Positions 1-8,094 of a stretch of 25,075 nucleotides of DNA are shown here, piece after piece; the stretch's first letter is position 1; each line of letters opens with the position of its first letter. Under the pieces are notes generated by a model. That model was given only the letters and a program-made list of their open reading frames with translations. It was not told the DNA's origin and did no database searches. This DNA comes from a virus, in IMG/VR virus record IMGVR_UViG_3300027749_003432, positions 1 through 25,075 of that record; one strand, given 5' to 3'. A program made the position numbers and the translations under genes.

Positions 1-124
1 TTTTTAGTTTCCCAGGGGTTTGATAAATGTAGTTATGATGTTAACTTGTTACCTAGTCCCCGGGCCTCTTAAAGAATCTTCATTTGAACCGCGAATAATT
101 GTAGGATATGCTGGTACAAAACTT

Positions 125-142
125 ATGGCTAATGTTAGCCAT
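125..142. other. Perfect 8-bp inverted repeat (hairpin)
   Basis: ATGGCTAA and its exact reverse complement TTAGCCAT are separated by two bases (TG). No T-run follows, so this is not an ordinary intrinsic terminator. It could be a small RNA structure or an operator-like palindrome in the non-coding left edge. A short palindrome can also arise by chance. Confidence 0.3.
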
Positions 143-206
143 TGTCCGTTATGTTTCTGCATGTTACAAGATTTATTCATCATAGTTGTTTATTTAGTCC
201 TGGTTT

Positions 207-235
207 AAAAAAACATCAATTAAGATGTGTTTTTT
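207..235 (+). terminator. Intrinsic terminator, possibly bidirectional
   Basis: A run of seven A, then ACATC, loop AATTAA, GATGT, one bulged G and six T. The ACATC/GATGT stem extends through A-T pairing around the bulged G, giving about 11 bp and a T-tract on both strands. It would stop plus-strand transcripts entering from the left before the promoter of the gene at 324. The symmetry means it could act in both directions. Confidence 0.6.
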
Positions 236-312
236 GAATTTATGTATGTATTGTATATGAATTACCATTCATTGTCAACGCCTATCTTTTTTCATTTGCC
301 CAAAAGTTAAAG

Positions 313-320
313 TTAAATAT
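313..320 (+). promoter_or_regulatory. T4-late-type promoter element for 324-1859
   Basis: TTAAATAT lies three bases before the ATG at 324. It matches the T4 late -10 motif TATAAATA at most positions. With such a short gap the transcript would begin at or just beside the start codon, and no Shine-Dalgarno is seen. The same arrangement recurs at several operon heads in this window. Confidence 0.5.
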
Positions 321-323
321 CTA

Positions 324-1859
324 ATGAGCTTTGACCCCAATGACTACTCTATAGTGTTTCTAAGTTATGATGAGCCAAATTGTGAGGAAAACTATCAACA
401 CCTATTGTCTCTGCGACCAGATGCACTAAGAGTCCACGGGGTTACTGGTTCTGATACTGCACATAAAAAATGTGCTGAACTATCAAAAACAAGTAGGGTA
501 ATTATAGTTGACGGTGATAACATTGTCAAGCCTGATTTCTTCAATACTAAATTTGAATTACCAGAAACATATAATCCTGATACTTCTGTTTTAAGTTTCT
601 CTGCATATAACATAGTTAATGGTTGTCAATATGGAAATGGGAGTATCAAATCGTGGCCTATTTCATTGATTCAAACAATGAAAACACATGAAAACGGATA
701 TACAGAATCAATTGATTTTGATTTCAGCAACTATGTTCAATTAAATAAAATTGCGTCTGATGTTCATATAAACGCAAGCCCATTACAAGCATGGCGGTCT
801 GGCTTTAGAGAGGGTATCAAACTTACACTAGATAAAGAAATCAATTGGCGTAACTATGATAGACTATGGAGATGGATGCATTTGGGTGCAGATACTACTA
901 ATGGATTGTGGGCAATGCATGGTGCAAGGTTTAGTGTTTACTTAACCAAAGTAAGCGGTTGGGATTATATTGAAGGTGTTAAGAACTTTGAACTACTAGA
1001 TATGATGTTCCAACAATTAGGAGATTTGTCAGGAAATAAATTGATTGAAGATATAAATAGAATGGGAACTGGACTTAGACTATTCTTTAATGAAAAAATA
1101 ACAGAATCACTTTCTGCAAATGATAGCAAGGAGTATAAAGATTCTATTACTAGTATATTAAGAGTGCCTGACAATAAATCCTATGATATTGTTTTTATTA
1201 GTTATAATGAATCCTATGCTGATACTAACTATCAACGATTAATAAATAGATTTCCCGATGCAAAAAGAATCAACGGGATACCAGGTATTCATTCAGCCCA
1301 CAAAGAAGCAGCCAAAATATGTAGTTCAGACTATTTTTGGGTAGTTGATGCTGATGCTGAAATAGTTGATACATTTAACTTTGATTATAATGTCCCTTTT
1401 TATGAAGAGCCTAAAGTTAGAGTATGGCGTAGTAAAAATGCAGTTAATGATTTAATCTATGGAAATGGCGGTGTTAAACTGTTGCCAAGAATGAATGTAA
1501 TACGCATGTCTGATACAACAGTTGATATGACTACTAGTATAAGTAACTTGTATGAACCTATATTTGAATTGAGTAATATTAATAACTTTAACTCTGATGA
1601 ATTTAATGCATGGCGTAGTGCATTTCGTGAATGTGTAAAATTAAGTAGTCAAGTGATTGACCGACAGGTATCAGATGAAACTAAGCAAAGACTAGATGTT
1701 TGGTGTAGTGTTGGTCTTGATAAACCCTTTGGTAAGTATGTAATTGATGGTGCTAACGCAGGGCGTGAGTACGGTGAAAGACATAAAGACAATAAAGGTA
1801 TGTTAAACAAAATTAATGACTATACTTGGTTGAAGAAGAAATTTGAAAACAAGTATTAA
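324..1859 (+). CDS. Tandem GT-A-like glycosyltransferase domain protein
   Basis: A 511-residue protein made of two related halves. Residues 8-177 and 287-445 share the pattern YxIVFxSY, a region ending in an acidic triplet (VDGDN at 62-66; VDADA at 341-345), YGNGxxK (103-109 and 379-385) and WRSxFRE (157-163 and 430-436). The acidic triplets look like the metal-binding DxD of GT-A glycosyltransferases, with sugar transfer from a nucleotide-sugar as the likely role. The substrate is unknown. The ATG at 324 follows a late-type promoter element directly. It heads an operon with the radical SAM gene at 1861, the SGNH protein and the methyltransferase-like protein. The internal duplication is clear by eye; the enzymatic call comes from fold-level resemblance only. 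Confidence 0.7.
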   Translation: MSFDPNDYSIVFLSYDEPNCEENYQHLLSLRPDALRVHGVTGSDTAHKKCAELSKTSRVIIVDGDNIVKPDFFNTKFELPETYNPDTSVLSFSAYNIVNGCQYGNGSIKSWPISLIQTMKTHENGYTESIDFDFSNYVQLNKIASDVHINASPLQAWRSGFREGIKLTLDKEINWRNYDRLWRWMHLGADTTNGLWAMHGARFSVYLTKVSGWDYIEGVKNFELLDMMFQQLGDLSGNKLIEDINRMGTGLRLFFNEKITESLSANDSKEYKDSITSILRVPDNKSYDIVFISYNESYADTNYQRLINRFPDAKRINGIPGIHSAHKEAAKICSSDYFWVVDADAEIVDTFNFDYNVPFYEEPKVRVWRSKNAVNDLIYGNGGVKLLPRMNVIRMSDTTVDMTTSISNLYEPIFELSNINNFNSDEFNAWRSAFRECVKLSSQVIDRQVSDETKQRLDVWCSVGLDKPFGKYVIDGANAGREYGERHKDNKGMLNKINDYTWLKKKFENKY

Positions 1860-1860
1860 T

Positions 1861-2826
1861 ATGACAGACTTTACTAAAATTCCATTTAATAATATTATTA
1901 AGTTTGGACAAGAAACTATGCTAGATACAGACTTGTTTAATGTCAGTTGGATACTAGGTAGATTCTGTAACTATAATTGTAGTTACTGTTGGCCTTATGC
2001 TCATGGTGATAAGCCTGATTATCAAACATTAAGTATAAATTTAAAAACAATAGAATCAATAAAAAGTCAAGCAAACAATAATGGCTTTAATAATTTTCAT
2101 TGGTCGTTTAGTGGAGGAGAACCAACTGCATATAAGGAACTATTAGCAGTTATGTATGAGGTTTCTAATGATAGCATACATATGACTACTAATTTAAGCC
2201 CAGGCATCAATTGGTGGGACAGATATTTAACTATGACTAGAGCAGCAAGGCGTCGCAGTATCACTGCAAGTTTTCACCATGAGTTTGCCGATGAGAAAGA
2301 ATTTGGTGACAAGATTTTATACTTAATGAAAAACAATGTTTTTGTTACAATAAATCAAGTTATGGTTCCTTCAAAGTTCAATGAACTATATGAAAGATGT
2401 AGACGATTTAATGATAGAGGAATAAATGTTACATTAAAACCACAAAGTGATATTACTGCTAGTTTTGTTATTAATGAATATAATGACGACATGATTTATA
2501 AAATGCGTACCGGATTCCCTCAAAAAAGTTCAGAACAAGAAATATTACAAGTTAAACTAATTGATAACGAAAGAAAAGTTTATTTCATTGACCAAGCAGA
2601 ACGATTTAATAGTTATGGATTTAATAAATTTAAAGATTGGACATGTAATGCAGGTTATCAGGGTATAATAATTCGTAGTAATGAAGTTAAAAGAAGTTAT
2701 AGTTGCAAGGAAGAAATACTAGGGACATTAACAGAAGGGTTTATTATTTTTGATAGACCAAAAGTTTGTGTTACTGATACGTGTGTAAGTAGCGCAGATA
2801 GCAAGATACCAAAATGGAAAGAGTAA
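1861..2826 (+). CDS. Radical SAM protein, group A
   Basis: A 321-residue protein with the radical SAM iron-sulfur motif CxxxCxxC at C36, C40 and C43 (within CNYNCSYCW) and the SAM-contacting GGEP at 85-88. The C-terminal part has further Cys residues (WTCNAG, YSCKE, VCVTDTC), as in SPASM or twitch domains that bind auxiliary clusters. It is paralogous to 4071-4979 and 14224-15249: all three share the xWxxxxxCN lead-in and a C-terminal W-x-CN-x-G element. The ATG at 1861 is one base after the upstream stop; an in-frame TTG at 1843 inside the preceding gene was not preferred. It overlaps the next gene by 13 bases. The reaction is unknown. Confidence 0.88.
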   Translation: MTDFTKIPFNNIIKFGQETMLDTDLFNVSWILGRFCNYNCSYCWPYAHGDKPDYQTLSINLKTIESIKSQANNNGFNNFHWSFSGGEPTAYKELLAVMYEVSNDSIHMTTNLSPGINWWDRYLTMTRAARRRSITASFHHEFADEKEFGDKILYLMKNNVFVTINQVMVPSKFNELYERCRRFNDRGINVTLKPQSDITASFVINEYNDDMIYKMRTGFPQKSSEQEILQVKLIDNERKVYFIDQAERFNSYGFNKFKDWTCNAGYQGIIIRSNEVKRSYSCKEEILGTLTEGFIIFDRPKVCVTDTCVSSADSKIPKWKE

Positions 2827-3494
2827 TTACTTTTGGATGTTCATTAACATATGGGCATGGGTTGCCGGATTGTTTTTCTCCACCTAAAGATCCTGGACCA
2901 AATCCAAGTAATTTGGGGTGGTCATCTATAATTGCTAAATGCTTAGGTAGAGAATGTCTTAATATTTCTAGCCCAGGAGCAAGTAATAAAAAGATATGGA
3001 ATGATATTATACATTTTGATTACCAAGAAACTGATATAGTTTTTGTATTATGGAGTTATATAGAACGAACTGCAATCATACATAAAAATAGCACAACTGA
3101 TATCGGTCCATGGACTAATAATGAAGATTATTATAAAAAATATTATGATAAAAATGATGCAAATTTAATGTCCAGTTTATTTGTAACTCATGCTAATATG
3201 ATGTTACAATCTAAAAATATTAAAATATATAACATAATACCCGGAACAAGGGAATTACCCATACTTCAATTAAGCAGTATCACTATAAAACATATTCCAG
3301 TTTATATGACAGAGATGCGAGATTATTATCCATTTGCACTAGATAACCGACACCCGGGAGTTGAATGTCAAATAGCGTATAGTAAAAAGATTTTAAATTT
3401 TTTGAATATAGAAAATGATTTACCAGACGTAAAAGAATTGAATTTAATAGATAAAGTTAAAAGACAATTTATAGAAATGACAAGAGGTGATTAA
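2814..3494 (+). CDS. SGNH/GDSL-like hydrolase
   Basis: A 226-residue protein that begins with ITFGCSLTYG, a GDSL-like block I with Ser10 as the probable nucleophile. GASN at 55-58 may be block III (Asn58), and DNRHPG at 177-182 supplies the Asp177/His180 pair expected in block V. This fold is typical of esterases, lipases and carbohydrate O-acetylesterases, so removal of an acyl group from a sugar or other modified product would fit the surrounding glycosyltransferase and radical SAM genes. It overlaps the upstream gene by 13 bases and shares the TAATG junction with the downstream gene, so translation is probably coupled. Block II is weak, and the substrate is not readable. Confidence 0.72.
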   Translation: MERVITFGCSLTYGHGLPDCFSPPKDPGPNPSNLGWSSIIAKCLGRECLNISSPGASNKKIWNDIIHFDYQETDIVFVLWSYIERTAIIHKNSTTDIGPWTNNEDYYKKYYDKNDANLMSSLFVTHANMMLQSKNIKIYNIIPGTRELPILQLSSITIKHIPVYMTEMRDYYPFALDNRHPGVECQIAYSKKILNFLNIENDLPDVKELNLIDKVKRQFIEMTRGD

Positions 3495-4087
3495 TGTTAA
3501 TTGACACTGACCACTTACATCATTGGATTCAGGCTATTAGACAAAGCCCAGATCCTATGCGTACTATGGATGCATTTTGGGCAGGACAAATTAAAAGCAA
3601 AGAATGGTTAATTGATAACATTGAGATATATTTGGGATTTGAAACAACCATTGATATACACGGTGGTTGGGTAGGTGTTCTTGCTAGTATGTTGTTTCAA
3701 ACTTATCCTTATTTAGGTGTTATACGTAGTATTGATATTGATCCAGAATGTGAAAATATTGCAACTACAATGAATAAACTAGAAGAAATGAAAAAACGCT
3801 TTATAGCCATTTCAAGTGATATGTGTAATGTTGAAAGTACCGCAGATATAATTATTAATACTAGTTGTGAACACATAACACAACAACAATACGACTTGTG
3901 GCTAAACAAATTACCACAAGAGAGTTTGATTGTTTTACAATCAAATAATTTTAATATACCTGAACATATCAGAATTGCAGAAAATATAGAGAAATTTAAA
4001 CTTCAATCTAAATTAAGCAAAGTTCTATATCAAGGGGAATTAGATTTACCAAAATATAAAAGATTCATGCTTATAGGTTATCGTTGA
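3494..4087 (+). CDS. Class I SAM-dependent methyltransferase-like protein
   Basis: A 197-residue protein with a Rossmann-type methyltransferase core. Residues near 54-68 (DIHGGWVGVLASML) resemble the SAM-binding motif I, and SIDIDPECENIA, about 20 residues later, resembles the post-I acidic strand that holds the ribose. The C-terminal third contains strand-like segments but no named target-recognition domain. The ATG overlaps the upstream stop (TAATG), marking it as the last gene of the 324-4087 operon. Its last 17 bases overlap the 3' end of the convergent radical SAM gene. Motifs are partial, so the family call is moderate and the methyl acceptor unknown. Confidence 0.6.
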   Translation: MLIDTDHLHHWIQAIRQSPDPMRTMDAFWAGQIKSKEWLIDNIEIYLGFETTIDIHGGWVGVLASMLFQTYPYLGVIRSIDIDPECENIATTMNKLEEMKKRFIAISSDMCNVESTADIIINTSCEHITQQQYDLWLNKLPQESLIVLQSNNFNIPEHIRIAENIEKFKLQSKLSKVLYQGELDLPKYKRFMLIGYR

Positions 4088-4979
4088 ATTTAGTTATAGG
4101 TATATCGGCCGCGCACGTGCAATAATTTCTATCACATATAATCGGTTCAGTGGGTATCTTAAATGTACCATTATAAATATTGCCCAAACTTCCCCCAACT
4201 CTACATGTTGCTCGGTGTACTTCCCCGTCCCAATTAATCATCAAAGATTCAATACCAACATTACATATCCAATTTTTATATTGATTTAAATGTTTTTTAA
4301 TTATATCATTTGCATGATATTCTTCTTGTTTGTAATCTTTATATAAAACAATACAGTTAGGTTTAACAGTTGCATCATTTGATAGAATCCAATCTAAATC
4401 TTTTTGTTCATATTTCATATCATCAAACAAATCCTGAGATCCTTCTGTCCACCGTATCCTTCGTATACAGAATGGAATTTCTGTTTCAATTAAATTACTA
4501 ACAGCAAGTCTACATTCTTTCATTAAATCATGATGGGCCATTACATTTACCATTATGTTTAATCCATTAAATATTTTCAATTGAATTATTCGCTTTAATA
4601 TATGTTCCCATTCATTTTCAAAATGTAAACTAAAAACGAATTGGTCTACAATTCTACCTTGGGTCATATACCAATCTGAATTTCTAGTTCCATTAGTAGT
4701 AATGCTTAAGTACATTTCTTTATATTTTGTATGAAAAATTAGTTCATCTATATTAGGATGAACGCAAGGCTCACCACCGGTTAAACTAATACGTATAGGT
4801 TTTTCTAATTTACTTAATGTGTCTATCGTATTCTTTAATATATTAATGTCGGTATGTGGACTGAAATTATCATGTATTGCAGAAGGACAGTAACTGCAAT
4901 CATAGTTGCATCGTTTACCTAAATTCCATTCAACTTTAATAGAATCTTGATGTCCCCATTTACTAGTTACTTTTAACAA
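4071..4979 (-). CDS. Radical SAM protein, group A, TTG start
   Basis: A 302-residue protein with CxxxCxxC at C24, C28 and C31 (CNYDCSYC) and GGEP at 68-71. C-terminal cysteines (WICNVG, ATCRVGG, and ICDRNYCTC near the end) look like ligands for auxiliary iron-sulfur clusters. The start is a TTG at 4979: no ATG occurs near the N-terminus, and a strong AGGAGA ribosome-binding site lies about five bases upstream inside the preceding gene. It overlaps that gene by 17 bases and the convergent plus-strand gene by another 17 at the 3' end. It is the last gene of a four-gene minus-strand operon read from 8054. Paralogue of 1861-2826 and 14224-15249. Confidence 0.87.
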   Translation of the reverse strand: MLKVTSKWGHQDSIKVEWNLGKRCNYDCSYCPSAIHDNFSPHTDINILKNTIDTLSKLEKPIRISLTGGEPCVHPNIDELIFHTKYKEMYLSITTNGTRNSDWYMTQGRIVDQFVFSLHFENEWEHILKRIIQLKIFNGLNIMVNVMAHHDLMKECRLAVSNLIETEIPFCIRRIRWTEGSQDLFDDMKYEQKDLDWILSNDATVKPNCIVLYKDYKQEEYHANDIIKKHLNQYKNWICNVGIESLMINWDGEVHRATCRVGGSLGNIYNGTFKIPTEPIICDRNYCTCAADIPITKFNDNL

Positions 4980-5955
4980 ATTGTTCTCCTAATTTGTCAA
5001 AACTACCACATTGTTTACTACATTCTAATAACGGATCAGTTTCCCATGTTTTTGCAATCTTAACAAAATAATCACTATTAAAAATTTCTTCAATAGAACT
5101 ATCTATTAAGTTTGGGAACATGCCTATCTTATCCATAAAGTCTATTCTAGTATCTTGTTTGTGGAGTTTATATTTCATATCCATCCAACAACAGGGAGTA
5201 ACATTACCGGTAGCTGATACATAAATGCTACTGCCTTTAAGTACTTTACAAGTAATTTTTGGTTTAATATCTATTCTATAGTTAGAAACTTTACTAATCA
5301 TTTCTTTACTTCTATCAGTTGGATATAATATGTTAATAGTTTTACCATCATCATCTAATACATGAAATTTACCATGGTCAAATCTAGTAGTATGTTTAAT
5401 TTGAAAATGATTGAATCCAATTTCTTTACTTAAATTTCTACATTCTTCAATTTGATGTTCGTTATGTTGAAATATAAGCATATGCCATTCTGCTTTACCA
5501 CCTGCTTTAATAAATTCACTAGCATTCTCTATTATTTTATCAAAATCTGTTCCTATACGATATAATGCATGTGTATCTTTTAATCCATCTATACCAAATA
5601 CAACTCTAACGTCAATCTTTGCTAACTTCTTCCACCATTCAATACTTCTTGCACTACCGTTTGTATGCATACTTAGTACAATTTTTGAATTGACTTCTCG
5701 TAAATATTGAAATATTTCTAAACAATCTTTGGCTATAATAGGATCACCCAAATTACCACACATGAATAAACTATCTAATTGTTTTAAAAAATCAACAGGG
5801 AACCATAACTTAAATGTATCCAAATCTATTTCATCTAATGTAATCAACGGGTTCATTACACCCCCATTGATCCTACGCGGACACATTGGACATCGTGCTT
5901 GACATTTACTTGTTATTTCAAAATGAATATCACATATATCTGATAACTTATACAT
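4963..5955 (-). CDS. Radical SAM/SPASM protein, group B, ends in TAG-TAA
   Basis: A 330-residue protein with CxxxCxxC at C18, C22 and C25 (SKCQARCPMC). In place of GGEP it has GNLGDP at 67-72, which its paralogue at 10158-11198 shares (GNYGDP). A SPASM-like C-terminus holds C236, C255, C256, C312 and C316. I chose the ATG at 5955 because GGAG lies about ten bases upstream and the start overlaps the preceding stop by eight bases; an ATG at 5979 would add eight residues. It is the only gene in the window that stops at TAG, and the next in-frame codon is TAA, so readthrough would add just one residue. SPASM radical SAM enzymes often modify peptides; the target here is unknown. Confidence 0.86.
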   Translation of the reverse strand: MYKLSDICDIHFEITSKCQARCPMCPRRINGGVMNPLITLDEIDLDTFKLWFPVDFLKQLDSLFMCGNLGDPIIAKDCLEIFQYLREVNSKIVLSMHTNGSARSIEWWKKLAKIDVRVVFGIDGLKDTHALYRIGTDFDKIIENASEFIKAGGKAEWHMLIFQHNEHQIEECRNLSKEIGFNHFQIKHTTRFDHGKFHVLDDDGKTINILYPTDRSKEMISKVSNYRIDIKPKITCKVLKGSSIYVSATGNVTPCCWMDMKYKLHKQDTRIDFMDKIGMFPNLIDSSIEEIFNSDYFVKIAKTWETDPLLECSKQCGSFDKLGEQFVKSN

Positions 5956-7207
5956 AATTTTTAAACTCCGGAGTAACATCTGTGAAACTTTGATTACGTG
6001 ATAAATCTAACTTTTTGTTAAAACTGATAGTGTCAGTCCACTTATCACTTTGGTCTCTTGCTTTTAAATAGTTAATATTGTCTTGTATCTGATTTAAAGT
6101 GTATTGCAATAATTCTGGTTGTTTCTTAACCAACTTGAATTCATGTACTCTTAGACTAATAGTTTGTAATCGTTCTATTGCTATATCCTTTAATTCATTG
6201 GGCAAACATTGTGCAGATAATACTTTAGGATACTCTACTCTATGTGAATGAAATATAATTTCTAAATCATCTAAGAAGTATTCAATCATCTTGTCTAGTA
6301 TCAATACATTAGATACTTGTACGGTAACTGCACCCACGATCCTAGATATATTAGTAATATGTTGTATCTCTTTAATATTAGTAATTAACTGTTCCCAATT
6401 AGCGTTTCCTCTAATATATTCATATGACTCATTTAATCCATCTATACTTACATTGACTGCTACACTTTTAAACTTAGGCCAATATTCATATATGTTTCTT
6501 GATCCTTTACCTAACATAGATAAGTTAGTTGCATATTTTATTTCAATTTGATCTCCATATAGTGCCAACATATCTAGTATACGATAATGTTGCGGATCCA
6601 TTAATGGTTCTCCACCTGCAAACTCTACTCTACGAAAGTGTGGTAAATTCTTTTCTAAACTATTCCACCATTCTGGATTATCTTGAAATTTATCTAAGTG
6701 TGGGTTATTCTCTAAGTCATGTTCTTCAACAATATGAAACATTATATTGTTTTCTTTTTTATAAAAATCTTTAACTTCGCCCCAATCATTCCAACTTGTA
6801 CTATCCATTGGGTGACACATACGACATTTTAAATTACATAAGTTATTAAGTTTTAATTCCATGGTAGGTATTTCAAATGGCATAGTGAAATCGTGATTCA
6901 TTTTACTTAATGCATTTGGATATAAAGTAATTCTACTTTCCGGAATCTTAGGTTCAATATGTCTTTGTCTAAGACTTTCAACTCCTTGATCTTCTAAACT
7001 AAAACAAGGTTCACATTCAGTTGGTCGTTCTCCACGCAATACTTGTCTACGTATATTTTGTATCACTTCACCGTTCCAATGATATTCCAATGGCGCATCT
7101 TGTATAAATCCAATAGGATAACTACGACAGCAAACACATATTGCTCCGTCTTCTCTAGTTGCCAATCCAGTAAAAGGATGCATACAAAATGTTTTTGAAT
7201 TAGACAT
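5948..7207 (-). CDS. Twitch-domain radical SAM protein, group C
   Basis: A 419-residue protein. The N-terminal 70 residues have the cluster-binding pattern of this group: C8 in a CxxPF context, C24/C26/C27 after a DG turn, and CEPC at 65-68. The radical SAM core follows, with CNLKCRMC (C124, C128, C131) and GGEP at 198-201. Placing the SPASM/twitch-like module before the barrel is a feature shared with 8095-9513 and 13005-14195. It starts eight bases inside the end of the upstream PLP-enzyme gene and ends eight bases inside the next gene, so translation is probably coupled. The core chemistry (SAM cleavage to a 5'-deoxyadenosyl radical) is firm from motifs; the substrate is not. Confidence 0.86.
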   Translation of the reverse strand: MSNSKTFCMHPFTGLATREDGAICVCCRSYPIGFIQDAPLEYHWNGEVIQNIRRQVLRGERPTECEPCFSLEDQGVESLRQRHIEPKIPESRITLYPNALSKMNHDFTMPFEIPTMELKLNNLCNLKCRMCHPMDSTSWNDWGEVKDFYKKENNIMFHIVEEHDLENNPHLDKFQDNPEWWNSLEKNLPHFRRVEFAGGEPLMDPQHYRILDMLALYGDQIEIKYATNLSMLGKGSRNIYEYWPKFKSVAVNVSIDGLNESYEYIRGNANWEQLITNIKEIQHITNISRIVGAVTVQVSNVLILDKMIEYFLDDLEIIFHSHRVEYPKVLSAQCLPNELKDIAIERLQTISLRVHEFKLVKKQPELLQYTLNQIQDNINYLKARDQSDKWTDTISFNKKLDLSRNQSFTDVTPEFKNYV

Positions 7208-8054
7208 GTTCTATTAGATATCTTATTAATGGACTTATCCCAACAGGATGTCCATCTCTTAATGCTAGGTATATTGATTTAGTTGGAGTTAAATTAAAAT
7301 CATTACATATTTTATAGTATATATTACCATACGTATTCCATAAATAATCAATTGGGAACTTACGCATAAAATGTAATCCTATCTTAGTTGACACTTTGAT
7401 ATTCATATTATAGTCATTCATTATAGTAATAGAATCCTGTTTAAATTTTTTAGTCCATCTTAAACCTATTCTATTCCATCCTAAACCTAACCCTTTACTT
7501 AAACTTATTCCTACACTATGTATAACATCATTAGTTAAATCAAAATTAATATCTCTACAACAAGTTATCCAAGCACCGTCAATATGTACGGGTATATTTT
7601 TTAATGTACATTCATATAAAATTTCATCCATATCTGTGTGTTTCTCTCCTGTCTGTGGGAAAGGCATAGCAATAATTAAAGGGATATCAGGAATTAACTG
7701 TCCTACTTCTTTGATAAATGAATGACCCAATCGTTCGTGATATCTGTAATCATTTCTTATAGTTTGTACGGGTCCTGCCATATAAACATTATCAATGAAT
7801 TGTGTACATCCATTAATAATATCAACTCGGGTAAAGTTTTCTAAACCTGAAATTTTATTTATTTGAGAAGAAAGAATATATTCTTGCATTTCTTCTTTTA
7901 ACTCAACATAGACGTTATTGGTAATACATCTATCAAGTTTACCATTTAAGATATCTTGTATAGTTTCTTCTATTAGTTTATCTGTTAGTGGTTGTGGTCT
8001 TTCTACTTCTAAAAAATCAATAGAATAATCTGTAGCCACTTTAACACGATTCAT
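7200..8054 (-). CDS. PLP-dependent fold-type-I enzyme (aminotransferase-like)
   Basis: A 284-residue protein. The pattern IPVHIDGAW at 154-162 supplies the Asp159 that would contact the pyridoxal nitrogen, and SLSKGLGLGWNRIG at 184-197 holds Lys187, the probable Schiff-base lysine, followed by the Arg that contacts cofactor phosphate or substrate. This order and spacing is that of aspartate-aminotransferase-fold enzymes (transaminases, decarboxylases, some desulfurases). At 284 residues it is much shorter than the usual 380-430, with a small N-terminal region and a short C-terminal domain. It is the first gene of the minus-strand operon that continues with three radical SAM genes. Its ATG sits directly after a late-type promoter element. 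An amino-transfer or amino-acid step in the island's pathway would fit but is inference. Confidence 0.68.
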   Translation of the reverse strand: MNRVKVATDYSIDFLEVERPQPLTDKLIEETIQDILNGKLDRCITNNVYVELKEEMQEYILSSQINKISGLENFTRVDIINGCTQFIDNVYMAGPVQTIRNDYRYHERLGHSFIKEVGQLIPDIPLIIAMPFPQTGEKHTDMDEILYECTLKNIPVHIDGAWITCCRDINFDLTNDVIHSVGISLSKGLGLGWNRIGLRWTKKFKQDSITIMNDYNMNIKVSTKIGLHFMRKFPIDYLWNTYGNIYYKICNDFNLTPTKSIYLALRDGHPVGISPLIRYLIEHV

Positions 8055-8059
8055 TGAAA

Positions 8060-8066
8060 TATTTAA
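8060..8066 (-). promoter_or_regulatory. Late-type promoter element for the 8054-to-4071 operon
   Basis: On the minus strand TTAAATA is followed by TTTCA and the ATG at 8054. There is no Shine-Dalgarno. It matches the T4 late motif at most positions and mirrors the plus-strand element at 8082-8089. Confidence 0.5.
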
Positions 8067-8081
8067 TCCTGATATTTTTAC

Positions 8082-8089
8082 TATAAATA
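8082..8089 (+). promoter_or_regulatory. T4-late-type promoter TATAAATA for 8095-10205
   Basis: An exact TATAAATA lies five bases before the ATG at 8095, with no Shine-Dalgarno between. If used as in T4, transcription would begin within a few bases of the ATG, giving a leaderless or nearly leaderless mRNA. Confidence 0.65.
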
Positions 8090-8094
8090 TTTCA

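Larger units (their letters stand above)
1..323. other. Left-edge region without a convincing gene
   Basis: No confident coding region is seen here. The plus strand is open in frame 1 from the window edge to a TAA at 70-72, which could be the last 23 residues of a gene lying to the left; a run that short can occur by chance. A plus-strand frame also runs to a TAA at 206-208, but its translation (Cys-rich, then a run of hydrophobic residues) does not look like a real protein and an in-frame TAG sits at 5-7. A minus-strand frame of about 44 codons starts at 183. Structured elements are a perfect hairpin at 125-142 and an intrinsic terminator at 207-235, listed separately. The terminator followed by a late-type promoter at 313-320 suggests a boundary between transcription units. 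Confidence 0.4.

Noticed and set aside
20-208. Plus-strand frame at 20-208
   Set aside because: The translation is Cys-rich with an odd hydrophobic tail and has no ribosome-binding site or family match; probably not a gene.
1843-1860. TTG start at 1843 for the radical SAM gene
   Set aside because: It would overlap the preceding gene with a rare start, whereas an ATG is available at 1861.
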